Both the position numbers and the translations under genes were made by a program. 64,000 nucleotides of DNA from Chryseobacterium senegalense. GTDB taxonomy: Bacteria; Bacteroidota; Bacteroidia; Flavobacteriales; Weeksellaceae. The notes beneath the pieces were generated by a model. It did not search any database. It was not told the origin of the DNA and was given only the letters and a program-made list of their open reading frames with translations. Positions 1 to 8,364 of the stretch are shown piece by piece. Position 1 is the first letter of the stretch. Each line of letters opens with the position of its first letter. The stretch covers positions 970,589 to 1,034,588 of the forward strand of contig CYUH01000015.1 in the NCBI GenBank assembly GCA_001403755.1. Reading direction: 5' to 3'.

Positions 1-1
1 G

Positions 2-385
2 AAAGGAATATTCACCGAATACGATTATTACAGCAGTCTATCACCAGATGAGCAACGATTCGTAGCAAAACAAATGCGTACCAAACCTATGGAGTATTCT
101 TTGGTAATTGCTGCCGTTTCCGATGCTTACGACAGAATTGGACAAAAAGATAAAGGATACAATTATTTAGTGAAATCCATCGAACCCATTGATCAGCGCT
201 TTAATGCTTTTACCAAAAATTTGCAGGCGTTGGGTAAAGAAAAAGCTTTTAAAGAGGCAGAAAAAGTGCAGAAAATTACGCCTTTCTACACTTATCTTTT
301 CGATGTGATTAACCCTTATGATTCTACCTATTCCAAGGAAAAAGAAGAACAGATCACCAATGCAATCATGAAAGCAACCCAATAA
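2..385 (+). CDS. C-terminal part of an unidentified protein (5' truncated)
   Basis: The reading frame is open from the first bases of the window and ends at the TAA at 383-385, so only the last 127 or so residues are present. An internal ATG at 74 is unlikely to be the true start, because coding continues without a stop upstream of it. The visible part is hydrophilic and probably helical, with many Lys and Glu residues, and has no membrane segment or motif I can name with certainty. Its style resembles the soluble tail of large Bacteroidota membrane proteins of the DUF2723 (protein O-mannosyltransferase-like) type, but this is a weak impression. The next gene starts 2 bases after the stop, so the two are probably co-transcribed. 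Confidence 0.6.
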   Translation, partial: KGIFTEYDYYSSLSPDEQRFVAKQMRTKPMEYSLVIAAVSDAYDRIGQKDKGYNYLVKSIEPIDQRFNAFTKNLQALGKEKAFKEAEKVQKITPFYTYLFDVINPYDSTYSKEKEEQITNAIMKATQ

Positions 386-386
386 G

Positions 387-917
387 GTGAAATACTGTGC
401 ATTTCTTCGCGGCGTGAATGTCAACGGAACTTCTATGAAAATGGCAGAAGTTTGCCAAGTTTTTTCCGATGCCGGAATGCGTGAAGTTTCATCGGTTTTA
501 GCGAGTGGAAATATTATTTTTTCCTCTGAAAAATCGGTTGCTGACTTAAAAATTATTTTGGAGAAAGCGATGTCCGTTTATTTCAATTATGATGCTTTTC
601 TTTTCCTTAAATCCGAAAAAGAAGTGGAAGCAATTTTTGAAAACAATCCTTTCAAAATAGCTAATGATTTGCATATTTACGCTTTTGTCGGAACTGAAAA
701 TATTGCAACTACACTTTTGGAAGAATTTAATAAATCAGAAAAAGCAGAACACGAAAACGCGACCATCATAGAAAATATATTTTATTGGCAGGTTCCCAAA
801 GGAAATACATTGGATTCTTCATTCGGAAAAGTATTAGGAAAAAAAGCATTGAAGGCAAAAATGACCTCCAGAAATATCAATACGTTGGAAAAAATCGTGA
901 AGAAGTTTGGAAAATAA
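387..917 (+). CDS. DUF1697 family protein
   Basis: A 176-residue cytoplasmic protein starting at GTG, one base after the preceding stop, which suggests translational coupling. The N-terminus (YCAFLRGVNVNG at residues 3-14) is the hallmark of DUF1697, and the conserved LASGNIIF segment follows near residues 38-45. The length is normal for the family. The biochemical role of DUF1697 proteins is unknown. No signal peptide or membrane segment is present. The family call is fairly secure; no function can be given. Confidence 0.85.
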   Translation: MKYCAFLRGVNVNGTSMKMAEVCQVFSDAGMREVSSVLASGNIIFSSEKSVADLKIILEKAMSVYFNYDAFLFLKSEKEVEAIFENNPFKIANDLHIYAFVGTENIATTLLEEFNKSEKAEHENATIIENIFYWQVPKGNTLDSSFGKVLGKKALKAKMTSRNINTLEKIVKKFGK

Positions 918-1000
918 TTTTAAATAATAATTTTCTGTAAGTTGTTTGGTGAGAATTAAAAAAGTGTAAATTAAATTTCAACATAAAGTAAATTTCTAAA

Positions 1001-1672
1001 ATGAATAAAATCACTTTGCTTCTCTTTGCGACCGCTAGTTTGCATTTTGCTGCTCAATCGCCGTCAATGGACAATCTTGAACTCACCCATTCGAATATCG
1101 CTTTAGTTGGGTCTGCCAAAAAACCCAGTAAGGATATTGAAGGGAGTATTTTTGTATATCCTGATTTTACAATGGGACGTGCAAAAGGTTCATCGATACT
1201 TCACAAAATAAGATATAACGCTTTCGATGATGAACTGCAAATAATTAAAGACGGTAATAATTATACCTTAAAAAAAACATATAATTTTCCGATAGAATTT
1301 GTGGATACCAATGAAATAATTAATTATTCAACCTATTATTTGAATAATATAAAGTATGACGGTTATCTCTTCGAAGTTGCCAATAATGGTCATTTGGTAT
1401 TTTATAGAAAAACTAAAATTGTTTTTATTCCTGAAAAATTAGGTAAAACTTCTTTTGACGCAAGCACACCACCTCAATATAAAAAAATACGCGATGTATA
1501 TTTCTTTCAGAAAGATAATGGGAAAATCGACGCTCTTCCTGAATTAAAAAAAGAATTGGTCACGCTTTTTCCTGAAAAAGAACAATTGATCAATCAAAAT
1601 TTTAAAGGAAGAAAAATTGATCTTTCTAATATTTCAGAATTAAAAAAATTGCTGATTGTCTTAATGACATAA
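1001..1672 (+). CDS. Hypothetical exported protein
   Basis: A 223-residue protein with a short Sec signal peptide (MNKITLLLFATASLHFAAQ, cleavage probably near residue 19), so it is exported to the periplasm or beyond. I recognise no domain. The mature part is rich in Lys, Tyr and Asn, with beta-like alternation, and has no cysteine at the cleavage site, so it is not a lipoprotein. It stands alone: 83 bp separate it from the DUF1697 gene, and a strong terminator follows at 1712-1736. The local base composition is slightly more AT-rich than that of kdsA next door. Confidence 0.75.
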   Translation: MNKITLLLFATASLHFAAQSPSMDNLELTHSNIALVGSAKKPSKDIEGSIFVYPDFTMGRAKGSSILHKIRYNAFDDELQIIKDGNNYTLKKTYNFPIEFVDTNEIINYSTYYLNNIKYDGYLFEVANNGHLVFYRKTKIVFIPEKLGKTSFDASTPPQYKKIRDVYFFQKDNGKIDALPELKKELVTLFPEKEQLINQNFKGRKIDLSNISELKKLLIVLMT

Positions 1673-1711
1673 GTCGTAGAATTTAAAATTTAAAGTAAAT
1701 ACAATCTAGTT

Positions 1712-1736
1712 AAACGGGTCAAACCCGTTTTTTTTT
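1712..1736 (+). terminator. Intrinsic terminator of the exported-protein gene
   Basis: An 8-bp perfect stem (AAACGGGT with ACCCGTTT, 1712-1719 and 1723-1730) with a 3-base loop is followed by a T-run to 1736. It insulates kdsA from the upstream gene. Confidence 0.85.
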
Positions 1737-1794
1737 ATGGAATATGATTGTAGGTTTCATCCAAAGCTCCAAAATTACTTCAGCAAAAAAACCG

Positions 1795-1802
1795 TATTTT
1801 TG
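1795..1802 (+). promoter_or_regulatory. -7 box of the kdsA promoter
   Basis: TATTTTTG matches the Bacteroidota -7 consensus TAnnTTTG and lies 38 bases before the kdsA ATG, downstream of the terminator at 1712. I see no convincing -33 TTTG at the usual spacing. Confidence 0.5.
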
Positions 1803-1840
1803 AAATCTTAATTTAAGATTTTACTTAAAACCGAAAAACA

Positions 1841-2650
1841 ATGATTCAATACTTAGAAAACATCCATCACAAAAATTCCAAAAACTTCTTTCTGATCGCT
1901 GGTCCGTGCATTATTGAAGGTGAGGATATGGCGCTGAGAATCGCCGAAAAAGTGGTAGAACTTACCAATAAATTCGAAATTCCGTACATCTTCAAAGGCA
2001 GTTTTAAGAAAGCCAACCGAAGCCGTGTTGATTCATTCACGACCATCGGAGAGGAAAAATCTTTGGAAATTCTAAAAAAAGTAGGGGAAACCTTCAATAT
2101 TCCCACTACGACTGATATTCATGAAAACGAACACGCTGCTTTGGCCGCAAATTATGTAGATGTACTGCAGATTCCTGCGTTTCTGGTTAGGCAAACCGAC
2201 TTATTGGTCGCTGCTGCAAAAACCGGAAAATGCATTACCTTGAAGAAAGGTCAGTTTCTTTCTCCGGAATCCATGAAATTTGCGGTGGAAAAAGTGGTAG
2301 ATTCTGGCAACAGCAAAACTGCGATTATCGAACGTGGGAATACCTTTGGTTATACCGATTTAGTGGTGGATTTCCGCGGAATTCCAACAATGCAAAATTA
2401 TGCGCCGGTGATTTTAGATGTAACGCATTCTTTGCAACAACCGAATCAAAATTCCGGCGTTACAGGTGGTCGTCCGGAATTAATTGAGACTATTGCTAAA
2501 GCTGGAATTGCTGTTGGAGCAGACGGACTTTTCCTGGAAACACATCCAACTCCGGCTACCGCACTTTCGGATGGTGCAAATATGTTGCAACTTGACAAAT
2601 TGGAGGATTTGCTTCAGAAATTAACCAGAGTGAGAGAAGCGATTTTGTAA
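1841..2650 (+). CDS. kdsA: 3-deoxy-8-phosphooctulonate synthase
   Basis: A cytoplasmic enzyme of 269 residues that condenses phosphoenolpyruvate with arabinose 5-phosphate to give KDO 8-phosphate, the first committed step of lipopolysaccharide inner-core sugar synthesis. The DAHP/KDO8P synthase fold is clear: IAGPCIIE at 19-26, KGSFKKANR near 53-61, TDIHE near 91-95, and a conserved GGRPE loop. Cys23 in the AGPC motif is the metal ligand of the metal-dependent class; in the metal-independent E. coli enzyme this position is Asn. A metal-dependent enzyme is therefore inferred. The length is typical. The TonB receptor gene follows after 34 bp and may be co-transcribed. Confidence 0.97.
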   Translation: MIQYLENIHHKNSKNFFLIAGPCIIEGEDMALRIAEKVVELTNKFEIPYIFKGSFKKANRSRVDSFTTIGEEKSLEILKKVGETFNIPTTTDIHENEHAALAANYVDVLQIPAFLVRQTDLLVAAAKTGKCITLKKGQFLSPESMKFAVEKVVDSGNSKTAIIERGNTFGYTDLVVDFRGIPTMQNYAPVILDVTHSLQQPNQNSGVTGGRPELIETIAKAGIAVGADGLFLETHPTPATALSDGANMLQLDKLEDLLQKLTRVREAIL

Positions 2651-2684
2651 TTTTTTGTTATCTTTAAAATCTAAATCATCCGCA

Positions 2685-5114
2685 TTGAAAAAACTCCGTT
2701 TACTCCTTGTATTTTTGCCGGCTTTTGCTTTTTCGCAGATCAATCTTAAAGTTCTTGACGAGAATGGAACTCCTGTTTCGCAAGCTAATGTTTCTTATAA
2801 TAACCAAAATTTCACAACCGATGGAAACGGTTTTGTGAAGATTCCGATTGCCAGTTCAGAGGAAACGCTTTCGGTACAAAAAGAAACTTTCAGAGGTTTT
2901 AGTAAAAATATTAAAACCAATCCAAAAGTACAGCATATCAATGTTTTAATTGTAAAATCTGAGAGAGAATCGCAAATTCAGGAAGTGGTTTTTCAGAAAA
3001 AAGGGAAACCAAAGATTACAGATTTAACCTCTGTTGAAATTTCCGCGAAAGAAGCACAGCAGGTTTCTTCACTTTCCGGTGGCGTGGAAGGATTGTTGAA
3101 GACTTTGCCTTCCGTGAATTCTAATACCGAACTTTCTTCGCAATACATGGTGCGAGGCGGAAATTACGATGAAAACCTTATTTACATCAATGATATTGAA
3201 ATTTATCGTCCATTTTTGATTAGAAATTCTTTGCAAGAAGGGATGAGCATCATCAATCCCGATATGGTTCAGGCGATTAATTTTTCCGCCGGCGGTTTTG
3301 AAGCGAAATATGGAGACAAAATGTCTTCGGCATTAAATATTTATTATCGACAACCTACTAAATTTGAAGTTGCTGGGGAGGCGAGTTTAATTGGTGGAAG
3401 ACTATCAACAGGTTTTGCCTCAAAGGATCAAAAGTTCTCAGCTTTGTTTTCCGGAAGATACAGAAATACCAATTTGGTCCTTAATACTTTGAATGAAGAT
3501 ACCGATTTCAATCCACAATACATGGATTTTCAGTCGAATATCAATTATAAATTTAATGACAAATGGAATATTTCTTTCATTGGATATTACAGTAAGAATG
3601 ATTATGAAATGGTTCCCAAGGTAAAAGAAGTCGATTTCGGAAGTTTGCAAACGCCTTTGAAACTTACCGTTTTCTACAATGGAAAGGAAGATGATGCCTA
3701 CAAAAACATGATGGGAACTGCATCAATCAACTTTAAACCCAACAATAAATGGTCTTTTACCTTAGATAATTTCGCGTACCAAAACCGTGAAAGAGAATAT
3801 TATTCGATAGCTGCGGCGTATCGCTTACAAACTTTCGATCCGATTACCGGCGAGCCTGTAACTTCGTATGATGTAGGCGGACAAATCGATCATGCGAGAA
3901 ACGATTTATTGGTAAAAACCTACGGAACACAACTTAAATCCCGTTTTTCTCCTGATGTAAATACCGATTTTGAAGTTGGAGTGAAATTCGAAAAGGAAAA
4001 TTTAAAAGACCTTACTAATGAATGGCAACTTGTGGATTCATTGGGATATAGCACCCCGATTGATTATACGACGCCGGGAACTTTGAATGCTGATGATTTG
4101 CGTTTGAAGTTCAATATTTCTGGTTCCAATCATATTCAGCCGACCAGACTTTCTGGGTATGCACAGTTTTCTAAAAAATTCTATTGGGGAACCAACAGAG
4201 TTTTTGTAAATGCCGGTGTGAGGGCTTCTCATTGGGATTTCAACGACGAAACCATTATTTCACCGAGAGCACAATTCGCAATAAAACCAGATTGGGATAT
4301 GGATATGCTTTTCAAAATTGCAGGTGGAATTTATTATCAATCACCTTTCTATAAAGAGATTAAAGATTTGGATGGAAATTTCAATTCGGAAATTAAATCC
4401 CAACGTTCGATGCAGGTTATTCTGTCCAATGATTTTGAATTTCGAATGGTTGATAGACCTTTCAAACTTACTACGGAAGCGTATTACAAGAAAATGGATA
4501 ACTTAATCCCATACTATTTGGACAATGTGAGAATTCGTTATTCCGGTAAAAATAATGCTGAAGGTTATGCCTATGGAGTGGATGCGAGGTTATTCGGAGA
4601 GTTTGTTCCCGGCGTGGATTCATGGATTTCCGCGAGCTATGCAAGAGTATACGAAAATATCGATGGAAAAGGATATATTCCAAGGCCGACGGACCCGCGT
4701 TTCCGATTCTCAATGTTTTACCAGGATTATATGCCCAAGTTCCCTTCCATGCGTGTAAATCTTACCTTGACGTATGCCAACGGATTACCTTCCGGAACAC
4801 CAGTTTCTCTCGATGAAAATGGTAAACCCGATTTTGAAGCGCCTTACCAATACCAAAGAACTTTGCCTTCGTATAAAAGAGTCGATATTGGTTTGTCTAA
4901 AGTTTTTATCGATCAAAAAGATAATAAAGTAAACGGCGGTTTTTGGGGGAATTTCAAGGAATTGACTTTAGGCGTGCAGATCTTCAATGCATTTAATATC
5001 AGTAATACGGTAGCAAATCAGTGGATTAATGATGTTTCTACTAAGTACAATTATCCGGTTCCGGTTCGATTGACAGGTAGATTCTTCAATGTGAAACTCG
5101 ATTTTAAACTTTAA
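2685..5114 (+). CDS. TonB-dependent receptor with N-terminal carboxypeptidase-like domain
   Basis: An outer membrane receptor of about 809 residues. I chose the TTG at 2685 because it gives a canonical signal peptide (MKKLRLLLVFLPAFAFSQ); an in-frame TTG at 2655 would add ten residues ahead of it. After the signal peptide comes a CarboxypepD_reg-like beta-sandwich (about 20-100), then a plug domain with GLLKTLPSV and MVRGGNYDENLIYINDIEI, then a 22-stranded-type barrel that ends in the aromatic strand NVKLDFKL. Such receptors import large ligands using TonB energy. The substrate cannot be told from sequence, and no SusD partner is adjacent. It starts 34 bp after kdsA. Confidence 0.93.
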   Translation: MKKLRLLLVFLPAFAFSQINLKVLDENGTPVSQANVSYNNQNFTTDGNGFVKIPIASSEETLSVQKETFRGFSKNIKTNPKVQHINVLIVKSERESQIQEVVFQKKGKPKITDLTSVEISAKEAQQVSSLSGGVEGLLKTLPSVNSNTELSSQYMVRGGNYDENLIYINDIEIYRPFLIRNSLQEGMSIINPDMVQAINFSAGGFEAKYGDKMSSALNIYYRQPTKFEVAGEASLIGGRLSTGFASKDQKFSALFSGRYRNTNLVLNTLNEDTDFNPQYMDFQSNINYKFNDKWNISFIGYYSKNDYEMVPKVKEVDFGSLQTPLKLTVFYNGKEDDAYKNMMGTASINFKPNNKWSFTLDNFAYQNREREYYSIAAAYRLQTFDPITGEPVTSYDVGGQIDHARNDLLVKTYGTQLKSRFSPDVNTDFEVGVKFEKENLKDLTNEWQLVDSLGYSTPIDYTTPGTLNADDLRLKFNISGSNHIQPTRLSGYAQFSKKFYWGTNRVFVNAGVRASHWDFNDETIISPRAQFAIKPDWDMDMLFKIAGGIYYQSPFYKEIKDLDGNFNSEIKSQRSMQVILSNDFEFRMVDRPFKLTTEAYYKKMDNLIPYYLDNVRIRYSGKNNAEGYAYGVDARLFGEFVPGVDSWISASYARVYENIDGKGYIPRPTDPRFRFSMFYQDYMPKFPSMRVNLTLTYANGLPSGTPVSLDENGKPDFEAPYQYQRTLPSYKRVDIGLSKVFIDQKDNKVNGGFWGNFKELTLGVQIFNAFNISNTVANQWINDVSTKYNYPVPVRLTGRFFNVKLDFKL

Positions 5115-5123
5115 ACATAAAAA

Positions 5124-5153
5124 ATCCCGAAATTAAAAACTTCGGGATATTTC
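5124..5153. terminator. Bidirectional terminator between convergent genes
   Basis: An 8-bp inverted repeat (ATCCCGAA at 5124-5131 with TTCGGGAT at 5141-5148) sits between the convergent TonB receptor and the nitrilase gene. An A-run lies to the left and a weak T-rich run to the right, so it can serve both strands. Confidence 0.7.
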
Positions 5154-5155
5154 AT

Positions 5156-6673
5156 TTATTCTGTTTCCGTATTGAGATTTACCGTGTCGTACAGATCTTT
5201 CCTTCGGTCCGACATTGTCCGAACTGCGCCGTAGTGATGCAGTTCTTTCAATAAATTTAAATCTACATCAACGATGAGAGTAGTTTCGGTATTCGGCGTC
5301 GCTTCTCCTTTGATGGCATTCGAAGGAAAAGCAAAATCTGAAGGGGTAAAAACTGCGGCCTGCCCAAATTGAATGTCCATATTATTCACGCCCGGCAAAT
5401 TTCCTACACAGCCGGCAATGGCGACATAACACTCGTTTTCGATGGCTCTTGCCGCAGCACAGTGGCGAACTCTTGTATAAGCATTCTGCGTGTCGGTAAG
5501 ATAAGGAACAAATAGAATTTTCATTCCCTGATCCGCCAAAATTCTTGGTAATTCCGGGAATTCAACGTCGTAACAAATCACCAAACCAACTTTTCCGCAA
5601 TCGGTATCAATTACCTTTATTTCGTTTCCACCTTTCATTCCGTAATATTTCTTTTCGTTCGGTGTGATGTGGATTTTTCTATGTTCATCGATTTTACCGT
5701 CGCGGTGCAGCAAATAGCTGATGTTATACAGCTCTCCATTATCTACGATAGGCATGCTTCCGGCGATGATATTGATGTTGTAGCCGATTGCAAATTCAGA
5801 AAGTTTCAGTTTGATTTCTTCGGTAAGTTCAGCTAATTTAAACATACTTTCTCTTTCCGAAAGATGGTTAAAAGGTGCGAGCAAAGGAGTGTTGAAAAGT
5901 TCCGGGAACAAAATAAAATCCGATTTATAATCTGCCATTACATTCACGAAAAATTCCACTTGCTCATAAAACGCGTCGATGGTTTTGAAATGCCGCATTT
6001 GCCATTGTACTAATCCAAGTCGGATTACCGAATCCTGCATGGTATTTGGTTTTTTGCTGTAATAAATGTTGTTCCATTGCAGCAAAACCGCATTTTCTTC
6101 GGAATGTACATCTTCCGGAAGATAATTTTTTAGAATTCTTACCGGCAAAAAATTATTGGCGAGCTGAAAACTCAGAACAGGATCATAAATTTCCTTGTTT
6201 CTTACTTTTTGAATGTATGCTCTTGGCGAAAGTTCAGCACTGTAGAGGTGGTAATTCGGAATTCTACCGCCCACCATAATCGATTTTAAATTCAAAGTTT
6301 CACACAGTTCTTTTCTCACATCATAAAGCCTGCGCGCCAAACGCAATTTTCGGTACTCAGGATCTACAAAAACTTCTATTCCGTAAAGCACATTTCCCGT
6401 TTCGGAATGCGTGTTGAACGTATAGTTTCCTGTAATCTCTTTGTAGGTATGATCGTCTCCGTACAGTTCGTATTGTACAATTAAAGAAAGTGCAACTGCA
6501 GCAATTTTTCCATCAACCGTGATGCAGATTTGTCCGTCACGGAAGATTTTTAGCAGTTTTTGGATGCTTTTTTTCGACCAAATACTTTCCGACATCGTGG
6601 GATACGCTTTTTGCATCGTATCTCTCAGTTCGTCGTAATCCTCAATGGAGAGTTTTCTGATATCTATTTGCAT
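5156..6673 (-). CDS. GNAT acetyltransferase-nitrilase fusion protein
   Basis: A 505-residue cytoplasmic fusion. Residues 1-170 form a GNAT N-acetyltransferase domain, with the acetyl-CoA-binding region around GIEVFVDPEYRKLRLARRLY (98-117). Residues 215-490 form a carbon-nitrogen hydrolase domain with the complete catalytic triad: Glu258 (FPEL), Lys333 (HRKIH) and Cys367 (VICYD). The nitrilase half should cleave an amide or nitrile, but its substrate is unknown; nitrilase-superfamily members fused to GNAT domains are known as a branch of the superfamily. The gene ends against a shared terminator and starts 20 bp downstream of anmK, so the two are likely co-transcribed. Confidence 0.92.
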   Translation of the reverse strand: MQIDIRKLSIEDYDELRDTMQKAYPTMSESIWSKKSIQKLLKIFRDGQICITVDGKIAAVALSLIVQYELYGDDHTYKEITGNYTFNTHSETGNVLYGIEVFVDPEYRKLRLARRLYDVRKELCETLNLKSIMVGGRIPNYHLYSAELSPRAYIQKVRNKEIYDPVLSFQLANNFLPVRILKNYLPEDVHSEENAVLLQWNNIYYSKKPNTMQDSVIRLGLVQWQMRHFKTIDAFYEQVEFFVNVMADYKSDFILFPELFNTPLLAPFNHLSERESMFKLAELTEEIKLKLSEFAIGYNINIIAGSMPIVDNGELYNISYLLHRDGKIDEHRKIHITPNEKKYYGMKGGNEIKVIDTDCGKVGLVICYDVEFPELPRILADQGMKILFVPYLTDTQNAYTRVRHCAAARAIENECYVAIAGCVGNLPGVNNMDIQFGQAAVFTPSDFAFPSNAIKGEATPNTETTLIVDVDLNLLKELHHYGAVRTMSDRRKDLYDTVNLNTETE

Positions 6674-6693
6674 AAAATTTTTATTTTTTTAAG

Positions 6694-7740
6694 TTAAATT
6701 ATTAATCCGGAACAATGATCGGCAGAACTTCCTGTTGCGGAACTCAATACATTTATTTCGTTGTTTAATTTTAAAACTCCCATCAATGCGAAGATTAGAG
6801 CTTCTTTGAAATCGATAATTTTTTTTTCTGGAACAATGATTTCGGTTTCAGTTTTGAGTTTTATTTTCTCTAATAAAAAGGAATTATATGTTCCGCCACC
6901 GGTAAACAAAACGTTTTTCAATTTCAAATCATTGAAAACAGTCGCAATTTGATCCGCAATATGTTCGGTAAAAGTTGCCAGAATATTTTCAGGAGTTTCA
7001 TCCAATAATTTAGGGAAAATATTCTCATTCACCCACTCAATTCCTAAAGATTTTGGTGGTGTTTTTTGGTAAAATTCAATGGAATTTAAAGATGCTAAAA
7101 TCTCCTGATTGATAATTCCGCTTTTGGCGAGATTTCCATCTATATCATATTTTTGATGTAGAAGTTGTGCAAATTTATTCAAAACAATATTCACCGGACA
7201 AATATCAAAGGCGATTCTTTTTCCGCCCTTTTTAAAAGAAATATTCGAAAAACCACCGAGATTTAAGCACGCGTGAAAATCTGAAAAAAGCAATTCATCG
7301 CCAATCGGAACCAGTGGCGCTCCGTTTCCGCCCATCAAAACATCTTGAGTTCTGAAATCATATACGACCGGAATTTTATTTAAAAGTTTTATCGCTCGTC
7401 CGTCACCGATCTGAAGGGTGAATCTTTTTTCAGGTTGATGAAAAACAGTATGACCATGAGATGCGATTAAATCTATGTTTTTTATAGAATTAGTGTTGAT
7501 GAACTCCTTTACTTTTTCACCCAAATAAAATCCATAGTTTGAATTTAATGCCAAAAGTGCTTCCGCATTTAAATGAATGGCATTTCGAAGCGATTCCTCC
7601 CAAAAATCTGAATAGGGAAGGGTTTCTGCATGCTGAAGGTCAAATTTCCAACGGGAACGTTCTTTGGTGAAGGTCGCGCAACAAATATCAAGCCCATCAA
7701 GGCTTGTTCCCGACATTAGGCCGATTGCATTGAAGGTCAT
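6694..7740 (-). CDS. anmK: Anhydro-N-acetylmuramic acid kinase
   Basis: A 348-residue cytoplasmic kinase that cleaves and phosphorylates 1,6-anhydro-MurNAc to MurNAc 6-phosphate in peptidoglycan recycling. The N-terminal GLMSGTSLDGLD (7-18) is diagnostic. The ASHGHTVFH, LQIGDG and NLGGFSNIS segments and the C-terminal FTGGGTYN match the ASKHA-fold kinase family. The length is normal. It lies between the nitrilase fusion and lptC, 30 bp from the latter, all on the minus strand, in an envelope-maintenance cluster. Confidence 0.95.
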   Translation of the reverse strand: MTFNAIGLMSGTSLDGLDICCATFTKERSRWKFDLQHAETLPYSDFWEESLRNAIHLNAEALLALNSNYGFYLGEKVKEFINTNSIKNIDLIASHGHTVFHQPEKRFTLQIGDGRAIKLLNKIPVVYDFRTQDVLMGGNGAPLVPIGDELLFSDFHACLNLGGFSNISFKKGGKRIAFDICPVNIVLNKFAQLLHQKYDIDGNLAKSGIINQEILASLNSIEFYQKTPPKSLGIEWVNENIFPKLLDETPENILATFTEHIADQIATVFNDLKLKNVLFTGGGTYNSFLLEKIKLKTETEIIVPEKKIIDFKEALIFALMGVLKLNNEINVLSSATGSSADHCSGLII

Positions 7741-7770
7741 AAAAAAAGATTTTTCCGAATGTACGAAAAT

Positions 7771-8361
7771 TTATTTTCCTTTTTCTGGGATTTTCTTTGC
7801 GTTGATGTTTCCAGAATTGTTGTAGAACGTGTATGCCGAGAAATCGTCTTTGGCACGCATTCCGTTGGCGCCAACAAGCGTGGAACCATCTTTATCCGTC
7901 ACGAAAACAGTATCGGAGGTATAAATTTCTTTTTTTATTTGATCCCAATATACGGATTGCATCGCGAAAATCTGATTTTCATTGGTGATGATTCTCACAT
8001 TTCCTTTTGCTTCGTAGAACTTCTTTTTCTCGTTGAATTTAGCGTATTTGGCATCGATTTTTCCAGGAATGGTCGGTTTTTTCTTATCGTAAAAAAGAAT
8101 GTTGATGCCTTTTTTTGCTACGATATAAGGGGAGTCTATGAACTCGTATTTTTCAATTAAAGGTGCGGTAGCACGAAGCTTTACCATTCCGGAATCGCGT
8201 TGTACAATCTTTGCATTATTAATGATTTGCGAAGGGAAATTGGTATTTTTGTTTTTATTGACCTGAGTAAGGTCTTCATCGCATGAAATTAAACCAAAAA
8301 ATATAGCACAACCTAGGAAGGCGGCTATATTTTTAGATTTTATTTGTCTGTAAAATTTCAT
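7771..8361 (-). CDS. lptC: LPS export ABC transporter periplasmic protein LptC
   Basis: A 196-residue protein of the LptC family, which bridges the LptBFG transporter and LptA in lipopolysaccharide export. Unlike E. coli LptC, which has a membrane anchor, this protein has a lipobox (FGLISC, Cys27), as is common in Bacteroidota. The beta-jellyroll repeats are visible in DAKYAKFNEKKKFYEAKGNVRI and in the segments after it. It begins 3 bp after the stop of the outer membrane protein gene, a tight pair seen in related genomes. The family assignment rests on overall pattern and context. Confidence 0.85.
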   Translation of the reverse strand: MKFYRQIKSKNIAAFLGCAIFFGLISCDEDLTQVNKNKNTNFPSQIINNAKIVQRDSGMVKLRATAPLIEKYEFIDSPYIVAKKGINILFYDKKKPTIPGKIDAKYAKFNEKKKFYEAKGNVRIITNENQIFAMQSVYWDQIKKEIYTSDTVFVTDKDGSTLVGANGMRAKDDFSAYTFYNNSGNINAKKIPEKGK

Positions 8362-8364
8362 TTA

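Noticed and set aside
1712-1736. GGGT-CAA-ACCC dyad that resembles the operator motif
   Set aside because: It is part of a perfect hairpin followed by a T-run and no -7 box lies at the right distance, so it is a terminator.
7759-8160. Plus-strand ORF of 133 codons opposite lptC
   Set aside because: It is Phe-rich, composition-driven and antisense to a well-supported gene.
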